DNA of 64,000 bases from a bacterium (GTDB lineage Archaea; Nanoarchaeota; Nanoarchaeia; Woesearchaeales; UBA10216): the NCBI GenBank assembly GCA_024206195.1, contig JAAGZO010000437.1, positions 62,001-126,000 on the forward strand, in the 5' to 3' direction. Shown piece after piece: positions 43,020 to 51,684 of the stretch (the first letter of the stretch is position 1; each line of letters starts with the position of its first letter). A model generated the notes under the pieces. That model did no database searches, was not told where the DNA came from, and was given only the letters and a program-made list of their open reading frames with translations. The position numbers were made by a program, and so were the translations under genes.

Positions 43020-43842
43020 TGAGGAACGGGCAATTGCATCTACAATTGCTCAGCTAAAGGAAACTCTTAAGGGAAAAGATGTTGAGATTATTGCAGTTAA
43101 TGATGGCTCAACAGACAACACAGCAAACATTCTGTCAAGGATCAGCGGAATTAAGCAGATTAATCACGCTTACAACCTTGGCTATGGCGCTTCATTGAAA
43201 ACAGGGATAAAGAATGCATCAGCAGACCTCATTCTAATAACAGATGCAGACGGAACATACCCTTTTAAGGATATCCCAAAGCTTCTCAAACTCTCCAAGG
43301 ATTACGATATGGTTGTTGGTGCGAGGACTGGCTCCCATGTTAAGATTCCTTTTTTCAGGAAACCTGCAAAGTGGTTTCTTAACAGGCTTGCAAACTTTCT
43401 ATCAGGAACAAAGATACCTGACATCAACTCTGGATTAAGGGTTTTCAAGAAGGAAATCGCTCTAAGATTCTTCCACTTGTTCCCATCAAAGTTTTCATTC
43501 ACAATAACAATCACATTAGCATGCCTGACAAATGATTACACTGTGAAATATATCCCAATAAACTATTTCAAGAGGGCAGGCAAGTCAACAATACACCCAA
43601 TAAAGGACTTTATTGGCTTTACAACACTTATATTCAGGATGATGACACTCTTTAAGCCAATGAAGATGTTTTCGCTTCTAAGCATGATAATGCTGCTTGT
43701 TGCTGTTGCTGTTTTTGCATACAGCACTTTTGTATTGGGCAAATTCATGGATGTAACAACAATTGTAATAGCTCTTTCAGCTCTGCAGATATTCATCTTC
43801 GGCATACTTGCTGAGATGGTTGTAAAGGAACGCTCAAAATGA
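42985..43842 (+). CDS. Family 2 glycosyltransferase with C-terminal membrane helices
   Basis: 285 residues: MKELSVIIPVFNEERAIAS, EIIAVNDGSTDNT, LILITDADGTYPF, DINSGLRVFKKE, then two C-terminal helices (about 215-275). Polyprenyl-phosphate-sugar synthase type. The ATG at 42985 overlaps the epimerase end by 35 bases; a TTG at 42970 is less likely. Followed by an ATGA-coupled radical SAM gene. Confidence 0.92.
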   Translation: MKELSVIIPVFNEERAIASTIAQLKETLKGKDVEIIAVNDGSTDNTANILSRISGIKQINHAYNLGYGASLKTGIKNASADLILITDADGTYPFKDIPKLLKLSKDYDMVVGARTGSHVKIPFFRKPAKWFLNRLANFLSGTKIPDINSGLRVFKKEIALRFFHLFPSKFSFTITITLACLTNDYTVKYIPINYFKRAGKSTIHPIKDFIGFTTLIFRMMTLFKPMKMFSLLSMIMLLVAVAVFAYSTFVLGKFMDVTTIVIALSALQIFIFGILAEMVVKERSK

Positions 43843-45260
43843 AGATACTCCTGATTAATCCAACTGCAAGGAACATGATTAGCACAGAGGTTCCTAGCTT
43901 GGTCAGTGAGGAACGAGGCCATAATCCTCCATTAGGAATATTGTATGTTGCAGGTTACATTGAGAAGAACACAACACACAAAGTAGAGGTTCTTGATGCA
44001 GATCTTTTAGGTTTATCAGACCACGATGTAAAGGATGAAATCGTAAGAAGAAAGCCTGATGTCATTGGCATAACCGCAATGACCTTTACGCTTATTGACT
44101 GCATAAACCTTTCAAAACTAATAAGAGAAGTTGATCCTACAATAAAAATTGTTTATGGCGGTCTTCATGTTAATATTTTCCCTAATGAAACAATTAACCT
44201 TCCTGGTGTTGATTTTCTTGTTCTTGGAGAGGGTGAACTGCCTTTTGCAGATCTTCTGAACAATATTGAAAGCCCTGAAAAGCTTAAGAACATCAAGGGT
44301 CTTGTTTTCAAGGACAATAATAAAATCGTAAATACAGGTCCTCGTGATTTAATCATGGACCTTGACTCACTTCCTTTTCCAGCGCGTCATTTGACGCCTT
44401 ACAAAAAATATTCATCCCTGCTTGCTAAGCGCTCACCCGTAACAACGATGCTTACAAGCAGGGGATGTCCTTATAAGTGTCTTTTCTGTGACAGACCGCA
44501 CCTTGGAAAGGTTTTTAGGTCGCGTTCTGCAAAGAATGTTGTCAATGAAATGCAGGAATGTGTTGAAATGGGCATCAAAGAGTTTTTGATATACGATGAT
44601 ACCTTCACAATCAACAGGCAGCGTGTCCTGGACATATGCCATCTGATAAAAGAAAGAAAGCTTGACATTGGATGGGATATAAGAGCGAGAGTAAACACAG
44701 TTGACCGAGAGCTTCTCCACGAACTACGTTCAGCTGGCTGTGAAAGAATCCATTATGGTGTTGAAAGCGGCAACCAACAGGTTCTTAACACACTTAGGAA
44801 GGGAATAACCATTGAGCAGGTTCAGACAGCATTCAAGCTAACAAAAAAAGAAGGCATAGACACTCTTGCATATTTCATGATTGGTTCACCAGGCGAGACA
44901 AAAGAAACAATCATGCAGTCAATCAACTTTGCAAAGAAGCTAAAGCCAGGATTTGTTCATTTCTCTGTTACAACTCCATTTCCTTCAACTGATTTGTATA
45001 AACTGGGCTTTGAAAACGGCATGATAACTGAAGATTACTGGCGAGAGTTCGCCAAGAACCCTACAAAGGATTTCAAGCCCCAATTGTGGGAGGAAAACCT
45101 AAGTAGAGAGGAACTCATAAGCTTCTTGACCTTGGCTTACAAATCATTTTACGTAAGGCCATCATATGCATTTCAGAAGCTAATGAGGGTAAGGTCTTTT
45201 GGTGAACTTACAAGAAAGGCAAGAGCTGGCCTAAAGCTTTTCAAGCTCAAAAGGGTGTAA
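43839..45260 (+). CDS. Radical SAM protein with N-terminal cobalamin-binding-type domain (4)
   Basis: 473 residues: NPPLGILYVAGYIEKNTTHKVEVLDAD, GITAMTFTL, IVYGGLHVNIFPNET, VLGEGELPFADLL in the B12-type domain; TSRGCPYKCLFCDRPHLG, IYDDTFTINRQR and IHYGVESGNQQVLNTLRKG in the radical SAM core. Coupled by ATGA to the upstream GT2 and followed after one base by another GT2, so it sits inside a lipid-linked-sugar operon with DUF2304 and AglD-like proteins. Probably modifies a glycan or isoprenoid intermediate; the chemistry is unknown. Confidence 0.92.
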   Translation: MKILLINPTARNMISTEVPSLVSEERGHNPPLGILYVAGYIEKNTTHKVEVLDADLLGLSDHDVKDEIVRRKPDVIGITAMTFTLIDCINLSKLIREVDPTIKIVYGGLHVNIFPNETINLPGVDFLVLGEGELPFADLLNNIESPEKLKNIKGLVFKDNNKIVNTGPRDLIMDLDSLPFPARHLTPYKKYSSLLAKRSPVTTMLTSRGCPYKCLFCDRPHLGKVFRSRSAKNVVNEMQECVEMGIKEFLIYDDTFTINRQRVLDICHLIKERKLDIGWDIRARVNTVDRELLHELRSAGCERIHYGVESGNQQVLNTLRKGITIEQVQTAFKLTKKEGIDTLAYFMIGSPGETKETIMQSINFAKKLKPGFVHFSVTTPFPSTDLYKLGFENGMITEDYWREFAKNPTKDFKPQLWEENLSREELISFLTLAYKSFYVRPSYAFQKLMRVRSFGELTRKARAGLKLFKLKRV

Positions 45261-45261
45261 A

Positions 45262-45915
45262 ATGCGCGTTTTTGTTGTAATTCCTGCATATAATGAAGGA
45301 GATCACATTGCAAAGGTCATATCGCGTACAAAGAAATATGCTAAAAACATCATTGTTGTGGATGATGGTTCAACTGATGAGACTTACAAGGAGGCAAAGA
45401 AAACAGGAGTCATTGTTCTTCGCCATCTTGTGAACCTTGGAAAGGGAGCAGCACTGAAAACAGGCTGTGATTATGCTTACATTAACGGTGCAGATGCAAT
45501 AATTTCAATGGATGGTGACTTACAGCACAATCCAAAGGAAATTCCTGCTTTTGCAAAGGCAATAAAAAACACAGATGTTGTCTTTGGATACCGTAGCTAT
45601 AACAAAAAGATGCCTTTTGTTTTGAAATTTGGCAATTGGTTCATTGAATACACAAGCAAGTTCCTGTTTGGAATGAAAATCCTGGATACTCAGTCAGGAT
45701 TCAAAGCATTTAAGAGGAATGTTTACAGAAGAATAAGATGGACTGCGAGGGATTACGCAGTTGAGTCAGAGATAATAGCAAGGGTTGGCCGCCACGGCTT
45801 TCGCTACAGACAACTTCCAATAGAAACAATATATACGGACAGATATAAAGGAACTACAGCTGTTGACGGTTTTAAGATTGTACTAAGAATGGTTTGGTGG
45901 AAGATAACGAGGTGA
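45262..45915 (+). CDS. Family 2 glycosyltransferase (short, polyprenyl-phosphate-sugar synthase-like)
   Basis: 217 residues, soluble GT-A domain only: FVVIPAYNEGDHIAKVI, IIVVDDGSTDET, LGKGAALKTGCDYA, IISMDGDLQHNPKEI and DTQSGFKAF. Short DPM-synthase-like enzymes without membrane helices normally pair with small membrane partners; here the next gene is a DUF2304 membrane protein, a known GT2 companion. It belongs to the operon 42051-47199. Confidence 0.93.
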   Translation: MRVFVVIPAYNEGDHIAKVISRTKKYAKNIIVVDDGSTDETYKEAKKTGVIVLRHLVNLGKGAALKTGCDYAYINGADAIISMDGDLQHNPKEIPAFAKAIKNTDVVFGYRSYNKKMPFVLKFGNWFIEYTSKFLFGMKILDTQSGFKAFKRNVYRRIRWTARDYAVESEIIARVGRHGFRYRQLPIETIYTDRYKGTTAVDGFKIVLRMVWWKITR

Positions 45916-45919
45916 AAAA

Positions 45920-46249
45920 ATGATACTAGGAATTCAATTTTTTGGTTTGTTGTTCGGATTGGTTATGGTTTACATAAGCTTCATTAACTATAAGAGAAAG
46001 GATTTCACATTCAATGAGTGGATATTCTGGGTTATTCTGTCAGTAGCATTCATGGCTGTTTCAGTATTCCCGCAAATACTAGAACCTGTTGTTGAATCAT
46101 TAAGTCTAAGCAGAGCTTTGGATTTATTCATAATAATAGGATTCATGTTCCTTATTGCGGCTGTGTTCTATACATACATGATTACAAGGAGAACGCAGCG
46201 AAGCATGGAAGAACTTGTAAGGAAGATAGCTCTGAAGAAAAAGAAATGA
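45920..46249 (+). CDS. DUF2304 membrane protein
   Basis: 109 residues with three membrane helices and a basic C-terminal helix (TRRTQRSMEELVRKIALKKKK), the usual DUF2304 layout. GAGGTGA is nine bases before the ATG, inside the end of the GT2 gene. It is known to travel with short GT2 enzymes and probably anchors the GT2 to the membrane or assists flipping. ATGA overlap with the next gene. Confidence 0.88.
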   Translation: MILGIQFFGLLFGLVMVYISFINYKRKDFTFNEWIFWVILSVAFMAVSVFPQILEPVVESLSLSRALDLFIIIGFMFLIAAVFYTYMITRRTQRSMEELVRKIALKKKK

Positions 46250-47199
46250 AACCTGTACTTCGTATAATAAAAGAGAGGATACCTTATGCACTAGGGCTCT
46301 TAATATTTATTTTTATTCTTTCACGTATCGATGTACCTAGCACGTTGGATATACTTCTTTCAACAAACATCTTTTATTTCCTTATTGCTGTTTTGCTTCT
46401 TGCACTAATGTTTATTCCAAAGATTATAAGATGGCGATACATAATGAGTCTGCAGGGAATAAACTATTCCTTCAAGGATTCATTGGTTATGTATTCATCT
46501 GCACTATTCTTTGGCCTTATCACTCCAGGTCGACTTGGAGAGATTGTGAAAGCCTCATATTTGAAGCGTGACGGACATTCAATAGGCAAGTCTGTTTTCA
46601 GTGTTATCTTTGACAGGCTTTTTGATGTGCTATTCTTATTGATTTTTGGTTACATAGCAATGTTCTTCTTTGCAGCACAATTTAAAATACACCTGTATGC
46701 AATTTCATTCTCACTTGTATTTGTTATTGCTGCATTTGTGTTCATTATTTTAAAAAAGGATTTAACCATCAATATTCTTAGGTGGCTGTTCATAAGGCTT
46801 ATCCCAAGCAGATATAAGGACGGAGTGAAAGAAAACATCAAGGAGTTTTACAACGGCCTAAAAATCTTCAATAAAAAAACCCTTGGGGTTATAGTTATGC
46901 TGACATTTTTTTCATGGGTTGCATATTTCGTAAATGCATTCCTTCTCGCAAAATCACTTAACTTGAACATAGATTTCTTTTATTTTTCGCTTTCAATAGC
47001 TATTGTAGCTTTAGTAACATTAATCCCTATAACATTTGTAGGCATAGGAACCCGCGATGCTGCACTCATATTCTTCCTTTCAATAGTTGGCATATCCACA
47101 GAAGCAACAATAGCACTCTCAACACTAATCCTTTTTATGACAGTAATCCTTGGCTTTTTATGCATGTTTGCCTGGATTAAGAAGCCCGTTAAATTGTAG
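46246..47199 (+). CDS. AglD/LPG-synthase-TM family flippase-like membrane protein (2)
   Basis: 317 residues, about eight membrane helices: SALFFGLITPGRLGEIVKASYLKRDG (the conserved PGRLGE segment), SVIFDRLFDVLFLLIFG, and IPITFVGIGTRDAALIFFLSIVG. Paralogue in plan of the protein at 14152-15051 but with the canonical Glu in PGRLGE. Last gene of the operon; its last 42 bases overlap the 3' end of the opposite-strand gene. Confidence 0.9.
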   Translation: MKPVLRIIKERIPYALGLLIFIFILSRIDVPSTLDILLSTNIFYFLIAVLLLALMFIPKIIRWRYIMSLQGINYSFKDSLVMYSSALFFGLITPGRLGEIVKASYLKRDGHSIGKSVFSVIFDRLFDVLFLLIFGYIAMFFFAAQFKIHLYAISFSLVFVIAAFVFIILKKDLTINILRWLFIRLIPSRYKDGVKENIKEFYNGLKIFNKKTLGVIVMLTFFSWVAYFVNAFLLAKSLNLNIDFFYFSLSIAIVALVTLIPITFVGIGTRDAALIFFLSIVGISTEATIALSTLILFMTVILGFLCMFAWIKKPVKL

Positions 47200-48036
47200 T
47201 TCTCTCCAGACACCTCTATTGTATAAAACTACTCCTGGATGAATATCTGTCCTGTTTGGATCAGGAAACTGTTCAATAAGTTCACCGTGTAATCTTCTGA
47301 TGTCTCTGCCTGTTATGATTGCCTGGTATGTGCACTCTCTTTTCAATTGTTCCTGTGTTGTACAACTTACCTCACTCATATTTCTAGGTAGCTTTAACAA
47401 CTCAGCCCATTCGTCAGTAACTTTTAGAATGTTATTAAAATAAGGATCCTGTTTTCGAAGAGACTCCATAGAAGGCATGCTCATGGTCACCTCTAGTTCT
47501 GGCAGAGCCATTCCTTCTTCAGTGCCAATATTTGCAACAGTATATGTTCCATCCTCTCTTGTTCCTGTTACTAATGCCAGCTCAAGAGACCCATTATTTA
47601 TTTCAGTAGAAAATCTGTGTCCTTTTTCATTTGCATACAGTTGTTCTTCTGCATTTATTGCCTCTAAATTCCTAACTACCATGCCAATCACAGGTTCTCG
47701 TAGTTGTTGGTACTCAATATCTAATCTTTTTATTTTTCTATAGGCTTCTGCTTCACTATTTAACAAAGCAACTACATCTCTATCAAGAGGATTTGAGCCA
47801 TTTTCTCGATATAGAGAATGGTTATGAGAAAGTTTACGTATGTGACTAAGTCTTTGAATAATATCTCCTTGGGTTTCAACTGACCACATAGAAAAGTTTT
47901 CACGTAGCCTTTTTTTCATAGTATTTACAAAGGTCTTTGTCTTTCTAACAAGTTCTTCTCCAGTTGAATCTCCAATATATTTACCTACACTGAAATTACT
48001 TTCAAATGCTGCTATTGCTTCTTCTTCCAATCCCAT
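47158..48036 (-). CDS. Uncharacterised soluble protein (leaderless orphan)
   Basis: Not recognised. 292 residues, no signal peptide or membrane span, helical N-terminal half (EELVRKTKTFVNTMKKRLREN, then IIQRLSHIRKLSHNHSLY) and a mixed C-terminal half with a strand-rich segment (SLELALVTGTREDGTYTVANIG). Own leaderless promoter (TATA at 48059-48068), overlapping the end of the downstream-oriented GT4 gene. It converges with the AglD-like gene with a 42-base overlap. Function unknown. Confidence 0.7.
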   Translation of the reverse strand: MGLEEEAIAAFESNFSVGKYIGDSTGEELVRKTKTFVNTMKKRLRENFSMWSVETQGDIIQRLSHIRKLSHNHSLYRENGSNPLDRDVVALLNSEAEAYRKIKRLDIEYQQLREPVIGMVVRNLEAINAEEQLYANEKGHRFSTEINNGSLELALVTGTREDGTYTVANIGTEEGMALPELEVTMSMPSMESLRKQDPYFNNILKVTDEWAELLKLPRNMSEVSCTTQEQLKRECTYQAIITGRDIRRLHGELIEQFPDPNRTDIHPGVVLYNRGVWRELQFNGLLNPGKHA

Positions 48037-48058
48037 TCTGGAAAGGAAACTGGGGAGG

Positions 48059-48068
48059 TTTTATAAAC
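48059..48068 (-). promoter_or_regulatory. TATA box for the orphan gene at 48036
   Basis: GTTTATAAAA on the minus strand, about 27 bp before the ATG; it overlaps the stop of the GT4 gene 48061-49077. Confidence 0.5.
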
Positions 48069-49077
48069 TTTTCTTCAGGTTTTTTACAATAGCATCTGCA
48101 AAGCCATCAACATCCCCTTTCTTGACAAGAATTCCTTTCTTAACAACCTCTGGATGCGAGCCAATGTCAAAAGCAACCACTTTTTTCCCGCATGCCTGTG
48201 CCTCTACTGCTGGCATGTCAAAGCCTTCCCACAGCGTGGCTGTGGTGTACAAATCAGAAGCTCCATAGTAAAATGGCAGCTCTTCATCAGCAACAAATCC
48301 AGTGAATATGATATTCTTATTCGAAGTCCTGAGCTTTTTTGAATATTTATCAAACGTGTGCTTTCCAACAATCAGCAGCTTTGCATTTGGAATCTTTTCA
48401 TTTACCTTTTCAAAGGCCTTTATCAGAAGATGAACCCCTTTATGCGGCGAAATCCTTCCAACATACAGGCAGACAGGCCCTTTTAGGTTATATTTCTTCT
48501 TCACTTCGCTTATTTTTCTTTTATTGACCTTCATGTTGAATCTTTTCTTGTCTATAGTAACATATCTCACCTTTCCACCAAGGCCAACATCCTTCTTAAG
48601 ATCTTTTCTGAGAAAATCACTTATTGATATTGCGTAATCTGCATTTCTAACAGTGAGTTTTGTCATAACAGAAAACACGCGTATTGAAAAACGTTCAAAT
48701 GCACTGGAAAACAGCTCCGGATAGGCAATGCCCATGTTGTAATAAACATATTTTTTCCCATGAAATCTCTTTGCAAGGCATCCCATAATTGTCATTGGAT
48801 ACATGAAGCTTATAACAAGGTCATATTTTGCAATCCTTCTTGTGCATTTGCTGACTTTGCATAAGTCAAGGAAGAACAAAAACTTGTATAATCTTTCAAG
48901 TGTGGCATTCTTTGGCGCTCCAAGAAGAACAAGTCTTGCTTTTTTTGGCTTTATATCTCCCTTAAATGCAAACACAGTGACTTCATTGTTCTTTGCAAGC
49001 TCCTCTGCCTCATGTTCAGCTACCCTGTCTGGCCCGCTGAACTTGGAGAACGTCGGAGTCAGTATGGCTATCTTCAT
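48061..49077 (-). CDS. Glycosyltransferase family 4
   Basis: 338 residues, GT-B: IAILTPTFSKFSGPDRVAEHEAEEL at the N-terminus, CLYVGRISPHKGVHLLIKAFEKV opening the second domain, and the EX7E motif in EGFDMPAVEAQACG (about 293-306). Typical of mannosyl/glucosyl transferases on lipid-linked oligosaccharides; the donor is unknown. Confidence 0.93.
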   Translation of the reverse strand: MKIAILTPTFSKFSGPDRVAEHEAEELAKNNEVTVFAFKGDIKPKKARLVLLGAPKNATLERLYKFLFFLDLCKVSKCTRRIAKYDLVISFMYPMTIMGCLAKRFHGKKYVYYNMGIAYPELFSSAFERFSIRVFSVMTKLTVRNADYAISISDFLRKDLKKDVGLGGKVRYVTIDKKRFNMKVNKRKISEVKKKYNLKGPVCLYVGRISPHKGVHLLIKAFEKVNEKIPNAKLLIVGKHTFDKYSKKLRTSNKNIIFTGFVADEELPFYYGASDLYTTATLWEGFDMPAVEAQACGKKVVAFDIGSHPEVVKKGILVKKGDVDGFADAIVKNLKKSL

Positions 49078-49128
49078 CGTGCTTAGTATTACTAGCCTGT
49101 TTTTAAACTTTTCCTGAATGTCAAAAAC

Positions 49129-49138
49129 TTTATATAAA
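49129..49138 (+). promoter_or_regulatory. TATA box for the methyltransferase starting at 49160
   Basis: TTTATATAAA centred about 26 bp before the ATG at 49160, which rules out the longer frame from 49118 that would include the TATA itself. Confidence 0.55.
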
Positions 49139-49159
49139 CCCCTTTTTTACAAAATCCTG

Positions 49160-49900
49160 ATGATAAAACTAGACTTTAATCCTAAAAAATACGTTTTGAC
49201 AAAAATACTGTCAAGAGGGATAAAAGCTCGTCACATAGAGCCTTCTCTTCTTCTTTCAGCTGATGATCAATTGAGTGGACCTAATGATTACCTTATGAGA
49301 ACTTCACTTGATGCAATTAAGAATGCGCAGAAGGTTGATCTTTCGGATATAAGCAGAAGAAGAAAAGGCATGTCATTTACTCCTGATATCTGGCCTGGTG
49401 AGCACTACAAGCTTCTGGCAGGTTTTATGCTTTCACTTAAGCCAAAACTGATTGTTGAGATAGGCACATCACAGGGCCTATCAGCACTTGCAATCAAGAA
49501 ATACATGCCTCAATCAGCAAAAATAGTCACATTTGATTTGATTCCATGGCAGGAATTCCCAAATGGCTGCCTTACTGAAGATGATTTCAAGGATGGCAGG
49601 ATGGTTCAGTGCTTAGATAATCTTACAGATAAGAATGCAGTTAAGAAACATGCAGAACTGCTGGAAAACGCTGATTTTATTTTCATTGATGCTGCAAAGG
49701 ACGGTGTTACAGAATACAAATTCCTGAATAACTTTGAGAAGATTCTTTCTTTTAAGAAAAAACCCTTGATTTTCTTTGATGATATACGCCTGATGAACAT
49801 GATTAAGCTTTGGAGAGCAATTCCTTACCCAAAGATTGACCTGACATCTTTTGGCAGTTGGGCAGGCTCTGGAGTAATCCAGTGGAAAGGCAAGAAATAA
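49160..49900 (+). CDS. Class I SAM-dependent methyltransferase (Methyltransf_24-like)
   Basis: 246 residues. LIVEIGTSQGLSALAIKKYMP (motif I), KIVTFDLIPWQEFP (motif II), ADFIFIDAAKDGVTEYKFL and LIFFDDIRLMNMIKL, the pattern of the O-methyltransferase/cephalosporin-hydroxylase-like branch. It probably methylates a hydroxyl of a sugar in the local glycan, but context is the only support for a substrate. Single leaderless gene. Confidence 0.87.
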   Translation: MIKLDFNPKKYVLTKILSRGIKARHIEPSLLLSADDQLSGPNDYLMRTSLDAIKNAQKVDLSDISRRRKGMSFTPDIWPGEHYKLLAGFMLSLKPKLIVEIGTSQGLSALAIKKYMPQSAKIVTFDLIPWQEFPNGCLTEDDFKDGRMVQCLDNLTDKNAVKKHAELLENADFIFIDAAKDGVTEYKFLNNFEKILSFKKKPLIFFDDIRLMNMIKLWRAIPYPKIDLTSFGSWAGSGVIQWKGKK

Positions 49901-50155
49901 CTACTTTCTCTTTATACCAAACATCTTGGTGTCTCTTTTCACATCAACAAGATCAAATATCTTAATTCTGGGTATAAATGGAAGTAAAAGCAACACAAAC
50001 AAGAGCGAAATCAAAAAGCGAGTAAATGTTCCTGTTTCCATATCAACAACCTTGAATGCATGCAAAAACAAAAACAGCAGCAAAAGCGAAACAAGGAAGA
50101 AGTAAAGAGCAACCTTTATCCAGTAACCTCTTTTTCTTGAGATGTAAACAACCAT
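49901..50155 (-). CDS. Small two-helix membrane protein
   Basis: Not recognised. 84 residues: a basic N-terminus (ISRKRGYWIK), two membrane helices (about 16-36 and 46-64), and a basic cytoplasmic C-terminus (VKRDTKMFGIKRK). TATA at 50178-50187 is about 27 bp ahead of the ATG, supporting it as a real gene. It ends one base after the methyltransferase stop on the other strand. Confidence 0.6.
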   Translation of the reverse strand: MVVYISRKRGYWIKVALYFFLVSLLLLFLFLHAFKVVDMETGTFTRFLISLLFVLLLLPFIPRIKIFDLVDVKRDTKMFGIKRK

Positions 50156-50177
50156 AACACCATAATTAGAAATTTCC

Positions 50178-50187
50178 TATTTAAATC
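50178..50187 (-). promoter_or_regulatory. TATA box for the small membrane protein at 50155
   Basis: ATTTAAATAG on the minus strand, 27 bp before the ATG. Confidence 0.45.
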
Positions 50188-50203
50188 TTGCTATTTCAAC
50201 AAA

Positions 50204-50215
50204 TTTTTTAAATAA
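50204..50215 (+). promoter_or_regulatory. TATA box for the small gene at 50235
   Basis: TTTTTTAAATAA, about 25 bp before the ATG; leaderless. Confidence 0.45.
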
Positions 50216-50234
50216 AAATCAATTCACTTATTTC

Positions 50235-50591
50235 ATGAATCAACACATTCCAGAACCAAGCAGCTTGCCTGCTGCTATTGATATTACATGTATTTCTTCT
50301 GAGATAGCTGATTGTCTTAAAGAGAGAAAAGATGGTCTTATAGAAGCCTTGGGTATGTTGCATGAAACAGACCTGAGAATGATTGGGAATGTAGAAATAG
50401 ACATCATTAAAAGTTTATTTAAAGAGCAAATACTGACTTATAGAGAGACTAAAGCAGTATGTGTTGGTGAATATAAAGACGAATTGCAGCAAATGGCTGA
50501 GGATTATTTTGATAAAGGATGGCTTAAATATTCTTTAGCAGTCAGGTGTGAAACCCCTGATCAATTCGAAGAAGTAATTATTTCTTACTAA
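50235..50591 (+). CDS. Small uncharacterised soluble protein
   Basis: Not recognised. 118 residues, acidic, helical (DLRMIGNVEIDIIKSLFKEQIL, DELQQMAEDYFDKGWLKYSLA), with three cysteines and no membrane span. Leaderless gene with its own TATA; it overlaps the 3' end of the opposite-strand GT4 gene by 14 bases. One of several such single orphan genes between glycan operons. Confidence 0.65.
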   Translation: MNQHIPEPSSLPAAIDITCISSEIADCLKERKDGLIEALGMLHETDLRMIGNVEIDIIKSLFKEQILTYRETKAVCVGEYKDELQQMAEDYFDKGWLKYSLAVRCETPDQFEEVIISY

Positions 50592-51684
50592 GCCCTTTAT
50601 ACACATCCAAATATCCTTCAACATTCTTTTCAAGTGTGAATCGTTTCTTTGCTGTCTTCTTGTACTTGCCTTTCTTCACGCTTTCAACTGCTTCTGCTAT
50701 TGCCTTTGGACTCTTTGGAGGCACAAGAATGTACTTTCCAGAAACAACCTCTGGCAGCGATGTTGTATCGCTTGCAACAACCGCAGTGTCAGATGCACAT
50801 CCCTCTGCTGCAGCATAGCCAAAGCCCTCGCTCAGCGATGGAACAACTATGCAGTCTGCTGCTGTTGTATATCTCGGCAGATCCCTGAAAGGAACAGGAT
50901 CAACAAGAATCACTTTGTCTCTTATTCCCAGCTTATGAATTAAATTGACTATCTTTCTGTACTCTTTTGGATAAGCCTTTGTTATTATCAGCATGTACTT
51001 CAGATTTGGAATATTTATGTGAGGTATTGCCTTTACAGCATATTCTATCCCTTTGCTTGGTCCTGGCCTGCCATAAGTAAGACACAAAAAGCTCTTTTCT
51101 ATGCCATAGATTTTCTTAAGTTCCTTTTTGTTGTATCTCTTTGGATTAAAATGATTGTAATCCATGCCATTATACACAACCACAGATTTTCTTTTGCCTA
51201 TTTCAGCAAGCTGTCTCTGTGTTGACTTAGAAACACAGACATATCTGTCATATGACAATGAATAAATCAGTCTCTCGAGGAAGTTGTGTATCTTCTGGTT
51301 AAGCCAGCTCATTGTTCCAAGCTTATTCCACATATTGATCCATACTTCGTGTATGGTTATCACACATTTCTTTCCTGTTACTTTTGCAGCAAACCAGGCA
51401 GGCGGTGCTCCGTTGAATGTTGTTGTGTGTATAATGTCTGCTCTTTTTGCCAGCCTTACTGCTTTTGGTGCAGCAAGAACAGTGAAGAAGTATCGATTAA
51501 GGCTTCTAACCCTGTGGATTCTTACACCATTTAGAATTTCAAATCTTTTTGTTCCCTTGAGTCTTCGCGTAACAACATCAACAGAATGTCCTTTCTTAAT
51601 AAGTCCCTCTGCAAGGTTTTTGAATACTATCTCTACCCCGCCGATGTGGGGGTAATAGTATTCCAAAACAAACAGTACATTCAT
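50578..51684 (-). CDS. Glycosyltransferase family 4
   Basis: 368 residues: VLFVLEYYYPHIGGVEIVFKNLAEGL (typical N-terminus), CLTYGRPGPSKGIEYAVKAIPHI, and the EX7E motif in SEGFGYAAAEGCASD (about 290-304). It starts by overlapping the stop of the STT3 gene (TAATG), so the two are co-translated. The enzyme may act late in assembly of the glycan that AglB transfers. Confidence 0.93.
   Translation of the reverse strand: MNVLFVLEYYYPHIGGVEIVFKNLAEGLIKKGHSVDVVTRRLKGTKRFEILNGVRIHRVRSLNRYFFTVLAAPKAVRLAKRADIIHTTTFNGAPPAWFAAKVTGKKCVITIHEVWINMWNKLGTMSWLNQKIHNFLERLIYSLSYDRYVCVSKSTQRQLAEIGKRKSVVVYNGMDYNHFNPKRYNKKELKKIYGIEKSFLCLTYGRPGPSKGIEYAVKAIPHINIPNLKYMLIITKAYPKEYRKIVNLIHKLGIRDKVILVDPVPFRDLPRYTTAADCIVVPSLSEGFGYAAAEGCASDTAVVASDTTSLPEVVSGKYILVPPKSPKAIAEAVESVKKGKYKKTAKKRFTLEKNVEGYLDVYKGLSKK

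Noticed and set aside
49083..49092. AGTATTAC half-site of the rml-region palindrome upstream of the GT4 gene (another at about 61446)
   Set aside because: Only single half-sites of eight to nine bases without a partner arm; expected by chance in AT-rich DNA of this length.
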